A stretch of 64,000 bases of DNA from Pseudomonas sp. ANT_H12B (GTDB lineage: Bacteria; Pseudomonadota; Gammaproteobacteria; Pseudomonadales; Pseudomonadaceae). The notes under the pieces were generated by a model. That model saw only the letters and a list, made by a program, of their open reading frames with translations. It did not search any database and was not told where the DNA came from. Both the position numbers and the translations under genes were made by a program. Numbering within the stretch: the first letter of the stretch is position 1; each line of letters opens with the position of its first letter. The stretch lies in the NCBI RefSeq assembly GCF_008369325.1, contig NZ_VOBI01000001.1, positions 124,001 through 188,000 on the forward strand. Reading direction: 5' to 3'. Positions 44,578-54,094 of this stretch are shown piece after piece.

Positions 44578-47235
44578 TCAAGCCAGACTTTTGCTGACCA
44601 CTTCAAACACATCGCTAGACAACTGACCCGAAGCACGAATCCGCTCCAACTCACCTTTCATCAACGCCTGACGAGCGTCGTCATACTTGCGCCAGCGAGT
44701 CAGCGGCGCCAACTGGCGAGAAGCGATCTGCGGATTAAACCCGTTCAACTCAATCACCAGATCCGCCAGGAAGCGATACCCCGAACCATCCGCCGCGTGG
44801 AAGTTGATCAGGTTCTGCCCGGCAAACGCGCCGACCAGTGCCCGCACCTTGTTCGGGTTCTTGATGTTGAACGTAGGATGTTCCATCAACGCCTTCACTC
44901 GTGCCAGACCACCCGGCAACACACTGCCCGCCTGAACACTGAACCACTGATCCATGACCAGCGGGTTGTCCTTGAAGTGCTCGGCAAAACTCGCCAGCGC
45001 CGTGGCCTTCTGCTCCTCGAACGGCGAGTTCACCAACACCGCCAAAGCTGTCAGGCGCTCGGTCATGTTGTCGCTGGTCTCGAACTGCTCAAGCGTCGCC
45101 GCCAACACTTCCGGTTTACCGCTGAGCATCAGGTACGACAATGCGATGTTCTGCAACGCACGACGAGCGAAATGCTCGGCCTCGGCCATGTACGGGGTTT
45201 TCTTCGACAAATCACGGTTAGCTTGATATCGCAGCCACAACGCTTCGAACAGATTGTCCGCCAGTTGCTTACGCGCAAACTCGCGAGCGATGTGAATGGC
45301 GTCTACGTCAGCCACTTCGCTGATTTCAGTCAGATACGCCTCGCCCGGCAGCGAAAGCATTTCCGCGACCATGGCCTGATCCAGCGTCTCATCGGACAGC
45401 ACGGTGCGCAGAGCAGAAATCAGACGCTGATCCAGCACCAGAGCCTCGCCCTTCTGCTGCTGAGCGATCAACTCTTGCAGCACCTGCACCGACAATTGCT
45501 GACCGGCATCCCAGCGGTTGAAACCATCGCTGTCGTGCTGCATCAGGAACATCAGTTGGTCGCGGTTGTACGGGAAGCTCAGTTTCACTGGTGCCGAGAA
45601 ACCGCGCAGCAACGAAGGCAGCGGTTGTTCAGCGATGTCGATGAAGATGAACGTCTGCTCGGCTTCGGTCACCGAAATGACCCGTGACGTGCCCTGAGCG
45701 CTGGCTTCACCGGAAAGACGCAACGCAATGGCCGCGCCTTTGGAGTCCAGCAGGCCTAATTCAACCGGGATCACGAACGGCAACTTCTCAACCTTGTCCG
45801 GGGTTGCCGGGCAGCTTTGACGGAACGTCAGGCTGTAGGTTTTCGCCGCCGCGTCGTAGGACTCGCTGACCGCCAAACGCGGTGTGCCGGCCTGGCTGTA
45901 CCAGCGCTTGAACTGGGTCAGGTCGACACCGTTGGCGTCTTCCATGGCTTTGATGAAGTCGTCGCAGGTCACGGCCTGACCATCGTGGCGTTCGAAATAC
46001 AGGTCGCTGCCTTTACGGAAGCCTTCGGCCCCGAGCAAGGTGTGGATCATTCCGACCACTTCCGAACCCTTTTCGTACACGGTCAGGGTGTAGAAGTTGG
46101 AGATCTCGATGAAGCTGTCCGGGCGTACGGCGTGGGCCATGGGACCAGCGTCTTCAGCGAACTGGTGGGTGCGCAGGTAAGCCACGTCCTGGATGCGCTT
46201 CACAGTCGCCGAATTCATGTCGGCGGAGAAAGCCGAATCACGGAACACGGTGAAGCCTTCCTTCAGCGACAACTGGAACCAGTCGCGGCAGGTCACGCGG
46301 TTGCCCGACCAGTTGTGGAAGTACTCGTGGGCAACAATCGCCTCGACCCGCTGGTGCGCGGCATCGGTCGCGGTTTCAGCGCGGGCCAGCACGGCGCTGG
46401 AGTTGAAGATGTTAAGGCCCTTGTTCTCCATGGCGCCCATGTTGAAGTCGTTGACCGCCACGATCATGAAGATGTCCAGATCGTACTCGCGACCGTAAAC
46501 CTCTTCGTCCCAGCGCATGGACTTTTTCAGGCTGTTCATGGCGTGCTGGCACTTGTCGATGTTTTCCGGCTCGACATAAATGCGCAGTGCGACGGAGCGC
46601 TCGGTCATGGTGGTGAAGGTGTCTTCGACGCACCACAAATCACCGGCCACCAGCGCGAACAGATAAGCAGGTTTCTTGAACGGGTCTTCCCAGGTCGCCC
46701 AGTGCCGGCCGTCTTCGCCCGGACCCGAGGCAATCGGATTGCCGTTGGACAGCAGCACCGGATAGCTGTGTTGCTCGGCGACCACCGTGGTGGTGAACTT
46801 GCTCATCACGTCGGGGCGGTCGAGGTAATAGGTAATCTTGCGGAAGCCTTCGGCTTCGCACTGGGTGCAGAACATCGTGCCGGACTTGTACAGGCCTTCC
46901 AGCGCCGTGTTGGTTTCCGGGTGGATCCTGACGCTGGTGTCGACCGTGAAGGTGGTGCTGGTCGGGTGCAGGGTCAGGTGATTCTCGGTCACCTGGTAGT
47001 CGGCATCGCTCAGTTCGCGGTCGGCCAACGTCACCGACAGCAGGTCGAGTTGCTGACCGTCCAGCACCAGTGGTGGCAGGCCCGTGCCACGTTCAGGATT
47101 GCGGCGCATCACCAGTTGCGCATGGACCAGACTGTGGTCCTCGTACAACTCGAAGGTCAGGTGCGTCTCGTCGATCAGGTACTCGGGCGCCTGATAGTCT
47201 TTCAGGTAGATCATCTTCGGTTGTTCGGTGCGCAT
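44578..47235 (-). CDS. pepN: Aminopeptidase N
   Basis: An 885-residue M1 zinc metallopeptidase of the bacterial PepN type that removes N-terminal residues from peptides in the cytoplasm. The substrate-binding GAMEN motif is 267-271; the zinc site is HEYFH (H303, E304, H307) with E326 as third ligand (SLKEGFTVFRD). Length is normal. It is the last gene of the minus-strand string that starts at nadK; only 10 bases separate it from the DUF2797 gene. Confidence 0.96.
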   Translation of the reverse strand: MRTEQPKMIYLKDYQAPEYLIDETHLTFELYEDHSLVHAQLVMRRNPERGTGLPPLVLDGQQLDLLSVTLADRELSDADYQVTENHLTLHPTSTTFTVDTSVRIHPETNTALEGLYKSGTMFCTQCEAEGFRKITYYLDRPDVMSKFTTTVVAEQHSYPVLLSNGNPIASGPGEDGRHWATWEDPFKKPAYLFALVAGDLWCVEDTFTTMTERSVALRIYVEPENIDKCQHAMNSLKKSMRWDEEVYGREYDLDIFMIVAVNDFNMGAMENKGLNIFNSSAVLARAETATDAAHQRVEAIVAHEYFHNWSGNRVTCRDWFQLSLKEGFTVFRDSAFSADMNSATVKRIQDVAYLRTHQFAEDAGPMAHAVRPDSFIEISNFYTLTVYEKGSEVVGMIHTLLGAEGFRKGSDLYFERHDGQAVTCDDFIKAMEDANGVDLTQFKRWYSQAGTPRLAVSESYDAAAKTYSLTFRQSCPATPDKVEKLPFVIPVELGLLDSKGAAIALRLSGEASAQGTSRVISVTEAEQTFIFIDIAEQPLPSLLRGFSAPVKLSFPYNRDQLMFLMQHDSDGFNRWDAGQQLSVQVLQELIAQQQKGEALVLDQRLISALRTVLSDETLDQAMVAEMLSLPGEAYLTEISEVADVDAIHIAREFARKQLADNLFEALWLRYQANRDLSKKTPYMAEAEHFARRALQNIALSYLMLSGKPEVLAATLEQFETSDNMTERLTALAVLVNSPFEEQKATALASFAEHFKDNPLVMDQWFSVQAGSVLPGGLARVKALMEHPTFNIKNPNKVRALVGAFAGQNLINFHAADGSGYRFLADLVIELNGFNPQIASRQLAPLTRWRKYDDARQALMKGELERIRASGQLSSDVFEVVSKSLA

Positions 47236-47245
47236 GCTGGAGTCC

Positions 47246-48076
47246 TTACTGATGCACGGCGAGCTGATAGGCCGTGTATTTACGAATGTTGATCACGCCG
47301 GTATCGAAGATCAGGTACTGGCCCTTGATCCCCAGCAGCGTGCCTTCGGCAATCGGGTTCTTGTCCAGATTGAAGCTGACAATCTTTGCCGGGTATTGCT
47401 CGATCGGATAGCGGATTTCTAGCGGTTCGACATCGGCAATGGTCTGGATCGCCTGCAAGCCGAATCGTTCCTGCAAGGTTTGCAGGCCCTCTGCACAACT
47501 GTCGAACAGTTGATCGCGAACTTCGGCAAGATTGACCGATACCGCGTCGCCCTTGAGTAAAGCACGCCAATTGGTCTTGTCAGCCACCTGGCTGCGGAAC
47601 AGGTCTTCGACGAAGCCCGACTGCTGGCGGGTCGAGACACGCATGATCGGCAAGGCCTGACGGGCGCCTTGATCGATCCAGCGCGTCGGCAGCTGAGTGG
47701 CGCGGGTAATCCCGACTTTCACCCCTGAAGAGTTGGACAGATACACAATGTGATCGGTCATGCAGAACTTCTCGCCCCACGCCGGCTCACGGCAGGTGCC
47801 AGCGTCATAGTGGCAACGCTCCGGGCTCATGATGCAGATATCGCATTGGGCCAGTTTGGTCATGCACGGGTAGCAGTAACCCTGACTGAAACTGGTTTTG
47901 GTCTTGCGTCCGCAATGGGAGCAAAAGATCGCCCCAAGGTATTCCAGGCGAACCGTGCTGCCGATCAACGGATTGACCGGTACCTCGACGTCGCCCAGAC
48001 GAAACGCGTACTGCACATTCGGCCCGTCAAGGCGCGCCGACATTTTGCTGATTGCACCGCGGCCAATCTCAATCAA
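47246..48076 (-). CDS. DUF2797 domain protein with zinc-ribbon-like cysteines
   Basis: A 276-residue protein. Several cysteine pairs suggest metal binding: FCSHCGRKTK, YCYPCMTKLAQCDICIMSPERCHYDAGTC. It continues with HIVYLSNSSGVKVGITRATQLPTRWIDQGA, the DUF2797 core, which looks GIY-YIG-like. The likely start is a TTG at 48076 overlapping the upstream stop, because relatives begin EIGRGAISKM; the ATG at 48043 is the alternative. Function unknown, but a nuclease-like role is conceivable. Confidence 0.82.
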   Translation of the reverse strand: MIEIGRGAISKMSARLDGPNVQYAFRLGDVEVPVNPLIGSTVRLEYLGAIFCSHCGRKTKTSFSQGYCYPCMTKLAQCDICIMSPERCHYDAGTCREPAWGEKFCMTDHIVYLSNSSGVKVGITRATQLPTRWIDQGARQALPIMRVSTRQQSGFVEDLFRSQVADKTNWRALLKGDAVSVNLAEVRDQLFDSCAEGLQTLQERFGLQAIQTIADVEPLEIRYPIEQYPAKIVSFNLDKNPIAEGTLLGIKGQYLIFDTGVINIRKYTAYQLAVHQ

Positions 48077-48333
48077 TGGACGGCATCCGACTTGAACAGG
48101 ATGTTCGGCACTTCAATCGACTTGGAGCCGCACTCCTGCACGCCCATGTAACCGGTGCGCTGGTCTTCGGGCAGGTTCCGGATTTCCCAGGCGATCATCG
48201 CTTGCAGCGACAGTTCGCGTTGTTCGGCGGTGAGTTTGCCACCGTCGGACCATTTACCGATTTCCACCGCCAGTTTCAGGCTCTGGTAAATATCGGGGGT
48301 GATGTTTTGGATCATTTCGTTAAAAGAGGACAT
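48073..48333 (-). CDS. DUF1315 (YeaC-like) protein
   Basis: An 86-residue protein with the DUF1315 pattern MSSFNEMIQNITPDIYQSLK and VEIGKWSDGGKLT..QRELSLQAMIAWE. No known function. GGAG lies 6 bases before the ATG at 48333. Its stop overlaps the DUF2797 start. Confidence 0.85.
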   Translation of the reverse strand: MSSFNEMIQNITPDIYQSLKLAVEIGKWSDGGKLTAEQRELSLQAMIAWEIRNLPEDQRTGYMGVQECGSKSIEVPNILFKSDAVH

Positions 48334-48366
48334 CAAGGGCTCCGCGATCTTCAATTCATAACTGTT

Positions 48367-49236
48367 TTAGACGGCCAGTTTACGGCGGTTGTACAAACCG
48401 CCCAACAAACCGGTCAAGCATCCGACGAGCAACCCGCCGACGTGCGCCGCGTTGGCAATTTCACCGAAGCCGATCATCGAGACCAACCCGGACAGGCACA
48501 GCACCAGCCACACCAGCATCATCACCAGCACGCCACGCGGCAGGCGATAAGCCGGGTTTGGCGACAAGATCTGGAAAATCCAGCAATGCCCGAGCAGGCC
48601 ATACAGCACCCCGGACAACCCGCCAAACAAGGTCGGGCCGCTAAAATAATATTGGGCATAGTTGGAAACCAGGGCGAACAGCAACGTCAGGCCGATCAGG
48701 TTGATACTGCCTTGGCGCGACTCGATGCGCCGCCCCAGCTCCCAATACCACATGCCGTTCATGGCCAAGTGCAGGATGCCGAAATGGATCAGCATAGGCG
48801 TCACCAGACGCCACCACTGCCCCGCCGCCAGGCTGTCGGCCAACGGCACGAAGTGGATGTACTCGCCGACGACGCGAAAATCGAGGAAGGTCAGCCAGCG
48901 CATCGTGTCGAGGTTTTCGCCCAACAGCGTTACTGCACCGACGATCAGGCTCAGCAGCAACACCAAAGCAGTCGCCTTGGCGTGACTCAGTTGCTCGACG
49001 AAACCGGGACGCTTCATGGTTTGCGCAACCGGAATGTCCAGCTGCTGATCGGGATCACCGGCCGGGAAGCGCTCGTACAACGAACGAACGTCTTCGCTGA
49101 TGTTGGCCGGCACCCAGAGCACCTGCTCACCCGCCTCTTCGCTGACCCGGTGCGGCACCTGCATGCGTTGCAGCAGTTTGACGAAACCGCTCAGGTCCAC
49201 GGCCAATGGCAGGCGTAATACGGCGACGGTACTCAT
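48367..49236 (-). CDS. Rhomboid-family intramembrane serine protease
   Basis: A 289-residue GlpG-type rhomboid. A soluble N-terminal domain of about 85 residues precedes six or seven membrane helices. The catalytic dyad is S208 in GGLSGVLYG and H265 in NAAHVGG; HFGILHLAMNGMWYWELG supplies H151 and N160 of the oxyanion site. Its ATG overlaps the stop of the phosphatase gene (ATGA). Substrates unknown. Confidence 0.92.
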   Translation of the reverse strand: MSTVAVLRLPLAVDLSGFVKLLQRMQVPHRVSEEAGEQVLWVPANISEDVRSLYERFPAGDPDQQLDIPVAQTMKRPGFVEQLSHAKATALVLLLSLIVGAVTLLGENLDTMRWLTFLDFRVVGEYIHFVPLADSLAAGQWWRLVTPMLIHFGILHLAMNGMWYWELGRRIESRQGSINLIGLTLLFALVSNYAQYYFSGPTLFGGLSGVLYGLLGHCWIFQILSPNPAYRLPRGVLVMMLVWLVLCLSGLVSMIGFGEIANAAHVGGLLVGCLTGLLGGLYNRRKLAV

Positions 49237-50204
49237 TGCAGCACCTCCGGGCGCTCGACATCGACCCAGACGAACTTGTTCGGATCGAGGCGGGTTTCCT
49301 GGTCCAGGCGATAGGCGACCAGTTTGCCGTATAGCACCGCGCTGTAATCCAGGCAGCCCAGGTTCGGGCGGATCGGCGCCGGCTTGCCGCTGCGCCAGTA
49401 ATGCCCGACAAAGAGCAACGGCTCGTCGGCACCATAGCGCAGCAAGGTGGTTTTTTCCGAAGAGGACAGCGGCGTCCGGGCCACCGGATCAGGCAAGGCG
49501 TCAGGCTGGAACACAATGTCTCCGTAGGTTTGCGGGTCGTCTTCCCAGAACTTGGTGCGAAAGAACGACCGCGTCAGGCCATCGCCGCTTGTCATGGTCA
49601 AGCCATGGGGCAGGCGCATGTCAGTGCCGCGCAACAGCCGATCGAACACGGTGCAGGCGAAACTCCCGGGAACGGCCGAGGACTGGAGGAAATGCTCATC
49701 GACACAGCCGTCGGGGAACAGCGCCCGTACCGGCTCGATCAGGCCGGCGTCCCAACAGGCATGCACCACCCGGAAGCGCCCGGCATCGACGAACAGCGGC
49801 ATCTCATAGAACCACTGCAGGAAGTCGTGCCAATCCGCGGGATGGTCCTCGAACTGGGTCAGGGTTTCGTGCAGCAATCGGGCATGGCGCGGGGTGTGTT
49901 CGCGCACGAACTGCTTGCCGCTGCCGGGCGGTGCCGGAGTGCTCCAGCCCAGGGCGTTGAATTCGTGATTACCCATGATGCACAGCGCCTGCCCCGCCTC
50001 GACCATGTCATGGACGATGTGCAGCGCTTCGCGAATTCGCGGGCCGCGGTCGATGATGTCACCGACGAACACCGCCATACGCGATGGATGTCGCCAGACG
50101 CCACCTTGTTTGTGATAACCGAGCCGGTCGAGCAAGTGCTCAAGGGTCAGAGCGCAACCGTGCACGTCACCGATCAGGTCGTAGCTACGCGCGGGATCGA
50201 GCAT
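49233..50204 (-). CDS. Metallophosphoesterase (calcineurin-like)
   Basis: A 323-residue phosphoesterase with all metal motifs: GDVHG (residues 13-17), GDIIDRG, GNHEFNALG, and H in FVGHYW near the C-terminus. It resembles bacterial serine/threonine-type phosphatases and ApaH-like enzymes, but substrate is not evident. Its ATG shares a base with the nadK stop (TGATG), and its stop overlaps the rhomboid start, so all three are coupled. Confidence 0.88.
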   Translation of the reverse strand: MLDPARSYDLIGDVHGCALTLEHLLDRLGYHKQGGVWRHPSRMAVFVGDIIDRGPRIREALHIVHDMVEAGQALCIMGNHEFNALGWSTPAPPGSGKQFVREHTPRHARLLHETLTQFEDHPADWHDFLQWFYEMPLFVDAGRFRVVHACWDAGLIEPVRALFPDGCVDEHFLQSSAVPGSFACTVFDRLLRGTDMRLPHGLTMTSGDGLTRSFFRTKFWEDDPQTYGDIVFQPDALPDPVARTPLSSSEKTTLLRYGADEPLLFVGHYWRSGKPAPIRPNLGCLDYSAVLYGKLVAYRLDQETRLDPNKFVWVDVERPEVLQ

Positions 50205-51094
50205 CAGTCGCCTCCACCACCCAACCGACTGCCCCAGCCGAGCTTGGTCCGGCAGACTTCATAGTAGTTGTGGTCGAGCGGGTGAATCAGCCGCAGCTTC
50301 TGGGCCTTTTTGCTGATGGTGATGGTGTCACCCGGCGCGCAGGTGAAATGGTTCTGCCCGTCACAGGAGACCTGAGGGTAAATCTGCATATCTTTGGACA
50401 CGACGATTTTCAGCTCACTGTTGCCATCGACCACAATCGGCCTTCCCGACAAGGTATGGGGGTACATCGGCACAATCACAATAGCGTCGAGCTTGGGATG
50501 CATGATCGGGCCACCGGCAGAGAGCGCATAGGCCGTCGAACCGGTCGGCGTCGCGACGATCAGGCCGTCAGCCTTCTGGCTGCAGACGAACTGGCCATCG
50601 ATGTACAGCTCGAACTCGATCATCCGCGTCGATTTGCCGGGGTGTAGCACCACGTCGTTCAGTGCATCGCCCTGGCCAATGGCCTCGGCGTGGCGGCGAA
50701 CTTCGGCTTGCAGCAGGAAGCGGTTTTCCACCAGATAGTGGCCGTCAAGCACTTCGGCGACTTTGACTTCCAGTTCATCGGGGCGGATATCGGTCAGGAA
50801 GCCCAGGCTGCCACGGTTGATGCCGAGTACAGGAATATTGTGCCGGGCCAGCGCGCGTGCGGCGCCAAGCAGGCTGCCGTCACCGCCGACCACAATCACC
50901 ATGTCACAGACTTCGCCGAGCATCTTGCGTGACGAGGTTTGCAGGCCATGACCCGGCAGCACTTCGGCGATGGTGTCTTCGAGGATCACGTGCAGGTGAC
51001 GATCGAGCAGAAACCGTTTCAGTCGGCGGACGGTATCCAGCACCTGAGAACTGCCCAGGCGACCGATGATGCCGATATTACGAAATTGCTCCAT
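50204..51094 (-). CDS. nadK: NAD(+) kinase
   Basis: A 296-residue NAD kinase that makes NADP from NAD and ATP. The GGDGS motif (70-74, D72 catalytic) and NRGSLGFLTDI are diagnostic, as are ATPTGSTAYALSAGGPI and PHTLSGRPIVV. I used the ATG at 51094 because relatives start MEQFRNIGIIGR. It heads the string that runs to pepN. Confidence 0.96.
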   Translation of the reverse strand: MEQFRNIGIIGRLGSSQVLDTVRRLKRFLLDRHLHVILEDTIAEVLPGHGLQTSSRKMLGEVCDMVIVVGGDGSLLGAARALARHNIPVLGINRGSLGFLTDIRPDELEVKVAEVLDGHYLVENRFLLQAEVRRHAEAIGQGDALNDVVLHPGKSTRMIEFELYIDGQFVCSQKADGLIVATPTGSTAYALSAGGPIMHPKLDAIVIVPMYPHTLSGRPIVVDGNSELKIVVSKDMQIYPQVSCDGQNHFTCAPGDTITISKKAQKLRLIHPLDHNYYEVCRTKLGWGSRLGGGGD

Positions 51095-51206
51095 GGGGCC
51101 CCTACGGTCAGCGACGGCGAAAAACACGATTATGGGCGAAAGCGCGGGATAGACAAAATCCTTTCAGCCACAACGGTGTACTCACTATTAAGGCTATGCT
51201 CGCAAG

Positions 51207-52157
51207 ATGATCCTATTTCCAGATTTGCTCCAGTTGCCCCACCAGTTACGCCATCCCGAAGTGCGTGACCTGGCGTGGGTCATCCTCGCGCCGCCGATGC
51301 TCAGCCAAACCCCGTGGCCGCAGCGCCATCCGCTGGCCGGCAGTGACTGGGTAACGGCGCCGGAGCGGCTGGAACAATGGCTTCGGCAACTCGACCGCGA
51401 CAGTTATGACTTGCTGCACTGGCTGGCCCAGGCCAGGACCCGGCGGCTGGGTTTGTACTATGAACGTCTATGGCAATACGCCGTGCGACACGCACCGGGT
51501 ATCGAACTGATTGCCGCCAACATGCCGATTCGTCGAGCAGGCCACACTCTGGGCGAGCTGGACATGGTGCTGCGCGACTGCGATGGCGTGCATCATCTGG
51601 AACTGGCGATCAAGCTCTACCTCGGCCCGCAGAATGGCGACGGACAGGACACGGCGCAGTGGCTCGGCCCCGGCTGTCATGATCGGCTGGACCGCAAACT
51701 CGCGCACCTGACCCAGCATCAATTGCCGATTTCCGCGCGCCCGGAGAGCCGCGAAGTATTGGCGGCGCTGGATATCCAGCAGTTCAGTGCACATTTATGG
51801 CTGGGCGGCTACTTGCTGTATCCGTGGCCGGGGCTGTCCGCATCACCGGACGGCGCTCACCCGCAGCATTTGCGCGGTAGCTGGTTGCATCAAAAGGATT
51901 GGCCAGAGTTTGTCGTGCAACGTCCGGTCGGTCGCTGGCAGCCCCTGCCCCGCCACGCCTGGCTGGCGCCGGCGCACTATCCTGTCGAGCAAACCTGGAG
52001 CACTGAACAGCTGGAGGCGTGGCTGAGTGATCTGGAACCGCTGGCGCCGGCGCAATTGCTGGTGCGGCTGACCGAAAATGCCACTGGGGATTGGGAAGAA
52101 GCCGAGCGGCTATTTCTGGTGGCGGATCTTTGGCCGAATGTGCCGGGGCAGGGTTAA
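51207..52157 (+). CDS. DUF1853 family protein
   Basis: A 316-residue cytoplasmic protein. The DUF1853 pattern is seen in [16 protein letters not shown] opening, [37 protein letters not shown] and [16 protein letters not shown]. The E..D..H..E.K arrangement in that region resembles a PD-(D/E)xK nuclease core, which is inference. It is divergent from nadK with a 112-base gap and stands alone. Confidence 0.85.
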   Translation: MILFPDLLQLPHQLRHPEVRDLAWVILAPPMLSQTPWPQRHPLAGSDWVTAPERLEQWLRQLDRDSYDLLHWLAQARTRRLGLYYERLWQYAVRHAPGIELIAANMPIRRAGHTLGELDMVLRDCDGVHHLELAIKLYLGPQNGDGQDTAQWLGPGCHDRLDRKLAHLTQHQLPISARPESREVLAALDIQQFSAHLWLGGYLLYPWPGLSASPDGAHPQHLRGSWLHQKDWPEFVVQRPVGRWQPLPRHAWLAPAHYPVEQTWSTEQLEAWLSDLEPLAPAQLLVRLTENATGDWEEAERLFLVADLWPNVPGQG

Positions 52158-52192
52158 GTTTTTTGTGGTGACTGGACTGGCCCCATCGCGGT

Positions 52193-53476
52193 TCAGATGG
52201 ACAACCGCACAGCCAAAGCAGCCAAAGTCGCCAACAAAACCGGCACCGTCAACACGATCCCGACCTTGAAGTAATACCCCCAGCCAATCCGGATATTCTT
52301 GCGCTGCAGCACATGCAACCACAGCAACGTCGCCAGACTTCCGATCGGTGTGATTTTCGGTCCCAGGTCGCTGCCGATGACGTTGGCATAAATCATCGCT
52401 TCCTTCACCACCCCCGTTGCCTGGCTGGCATCGATCGACAGCAGACCGATCAGCACCGTCGGCAGATTGTTCATCATCGATGACAACAGCGCCGTCAACA
52501 CACCGGTGCCCATCGCCGCCCCCCAGACGCCGTAACCGGCAAACCCGTCGAGCCAGCCGGCCAGATACCCGGTGAGCCCGGCGTTGCGCAGGCCATAGAC
52601 CACCAGGTACATGCCCAGCGAGAAGATCACGATTTGCCACGGTGCTTCTTTCATCACCTTGCGCGTGGAAATCTTGTGGCCACGCGCGGCGATGGCCAGC
52701 AGTAACGCCGCACACACCGCAGAAATGGCGCTGATCGGAATGCCCAGCGGCTCAAGGGCGAAGCAGCCGATCAACAGAATTACCAACACCGCCCAACCGG
52801 CATAAAACGTGGCCTTGTCATGGATTGCGGACTCTGGAGACTCAAGCTGTTCGGGGTCGTAATTCTTGGGAATGTCGCGTCGAAAAAACCACATCAGCAT
52901 CGCCAACGTTGCCGCGACACTCACCAGGTTGACCGGGATCATCACCGCGGCGTAACGGTTGAAGCCGATGTTGAAGAAGTCCGCGGAAACAATGTTCACC
53001 AAATTCGACACCACCAACGGCAGGCTCGCGGTGTCGGCAATGAAACCGGCGCCCATGACAAACGCCAGCGTTGCCGCCGGGGAAAAGCGCAACGCCAGCA
53101 ACATGGAAATCACGATGGGCGTGAGAATCAGCGCGGCGCCGTCATTGGCGAATAACGCCGAGACCAGCGCGCCGAGCAGCACCATATAAGCAAACAGTTT
53201 TCGCCCACTGCCCCGTCCCCAACGAGCGACATGCAGCGCCGCCCAGGCAAACAGCCCCGCTTCGTCCAGTAACAGGCTGATGATGATCAGCGCGATAAAG
53301 GTGCCGGTGGCGTTCCAGATGATCTGCCACACCAGTGGGATATCGCTCAGGTGCACCGCGCCGAAAATCAGCGCCAACACCGCGCCTAATACCGCGCTCC
53401 AGCCCACACCCAAGCCTTTGGGTTGCCAGATCACCAGGGTGATGGTCAGCAGGAAAATCAACGACGCGATCAGCAT
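52193..53476 (-). CDS. arsB: Arsenical efflux membrane protein ArsB
   Basis: A 427-residue integral membrane protein with about 12 helices, opening [20 protein letters not shown] and containing [15 protein letters not shown] and [13 protein letters not shown], typical of ArsB. It extrudes arsenite and antimonite. It follows arsR by 32 bases. No arsC or arsH is present on either side, so only trivalent arsenic resistance is encoded here. Confidence 0.93.
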   Translation of the reverse strand: MLIASLIFLLTITLVIWQPKGLGVGWSAVLGAVLALIFGAVHLSDIPLVWQIIWNATGTFIALIIISLLLDEAGLFAWAALHVARWGRGSGRKLFAYMVLLGALVSALFANDGAALILTPIVISMLLALRFSPAATLAFVMGAGFIADTASLPLVVSNLVNIVSADFFNIGFNRYAAVMIPVNLVSVAATLAMLMWFFRRDIPKNYDPEQLESPESAIHDKATFYAGWAVLVILLIGCFALEPLGIPISAISAVCAALLLAIAARGHKISTRKVMKEAPWQIVIFSLGMYLVVYGLRNAGLTGYLAGWLDGFAGYGVWGAAMGTGVLTALLSSMMNNLPTVLIGLLSIDASQATGVVKEAMIYANVIGSDLGPKITPIGSLATLLWLHVLQRKNIRIGWGYYFKVGIVLTVPVLLATLAALAVRLSI

Positions 53477-53508
53477 CCGCAGCAGCCTTCAAAAGAGTGG
53501 AGAAAAAA

Positions 53509-53856
53509 TCAGCAGCAGCGAACTGGCCTATCAGCCATCGCCTGCAAACGTGCAACATCGCCGGCGAGCCATTCAACGCTGGCGGCCAGCGCCCCCTGCA
53601 ACAGAGTGATGACCCAGGGCGACAATTGTGGGTGCAGCCGATAAAAAACCCATTGCCCCTGACGACGGTCCGCCAGCAGCCCGTGGCTGCGCAGTAGCGC
53701 CAGATGACGGGAGATTTTGGGTTGACTGAGGTCCAGCCCAGCAGTCAATTCACATACGCACAACTCGCCTTCACGGGCGATCAGCAGTGCGATACGACTG
53801 CGAGTGTCATCGGCCAGGGCCCTGAAAATATCGACGGGACCGGGGGAATTGGACAT
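53509..53856 (-). CDS. arsR: ArsR-family arsenite-responsive repressor
   Basis: A 115-residue winged-helix repressor. The metalloid site is CVC (C33 and C35, in ELCVCELTAGLDLSQPKISRHL) ahead of the recognition helix; two more cysteines (CC) end the protein and may add a third ligand. The ATG at 53856 fits the usual family length; the open frame upstream lacks family sequence. Represses itself and arsB until arsenite binds. Confidence 0.92.
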   Translation of the reverse strand: MSNSPGPVDIFRALADDTRSRIALLIAREGELCVCELTAGLDLSQPKISRHLALLRSHGLLADRRQGQWVFYRLHPQLSPWVITLLQGALAASVEWLAGDVARLQAMADRPVRCC

Positions 53857-53889
53857 GAGGGAACACGCTTCTGGACAAACGAAGCGTGG

Positions 53890-53918
53890 AATATATGGAA
53901 TTTCGAATATGCAGTAAA
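53890..53918 (-). promoter_or_regulatory. Predicted arsR promoter with overlapping AT-rich operator
   Basis: On the minus strand, TTTACT (53913-53918) and TATATT (53890-53895) are spaced by 17 bases, a fair sigma-70 promoter, 34 bases before the arsR ATG. The spacer holds the inverted ATTCGAAT core (53902-53909), the likely ArsR binding site. Confidence 0.55.
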
Positions 53919-53943
53919 GCAAAGTCTGGAAAACGCTGGTTTA

Positions 53944-54079
53944 TGTAGCGGCTGCCAAGCCTGCAAGGCTGCGCAGCGGTCGTGAGATCAGATGCGGTGT
54001 TTTTGCATGACCGCGTGCATGGATTTTTTGCGACTGCTTCGCAGCCGAACGCAGCCTCGCAAGCTCGGCAGCTGCTACA
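53944..54079. repeat. Inverted pair of TGTAGC.GCTGCC REP-like sequences
   Basis: TGTAGCGGCTGCCAAGCCTG starting at 53944 and its inverted near copy (ending CGGCAGCTGCTACA at 54079) have 30-base arms, four mismatches and a 76-base spacer. It lies between the DUF2855 stop and the arsR leader and belongs to a type distinct from the main REP. Confidence 0.75.
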
Positions 54080-54094
54080 GGGACCCAACTGACT

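Noticed and set aside
44099..44654. Two overlapping minus-strand frames in the long repeat block
   Set aside because: They lie within the inverted repeat, the left-hand copy does not keep either frame, and no family or ribosome site supports them.
45817..47292. Long plus-strand frame opposite pepN
   Set aside because: Antisense shadow; pepN has complete GAMEN and HExxH motifs on the other strand.
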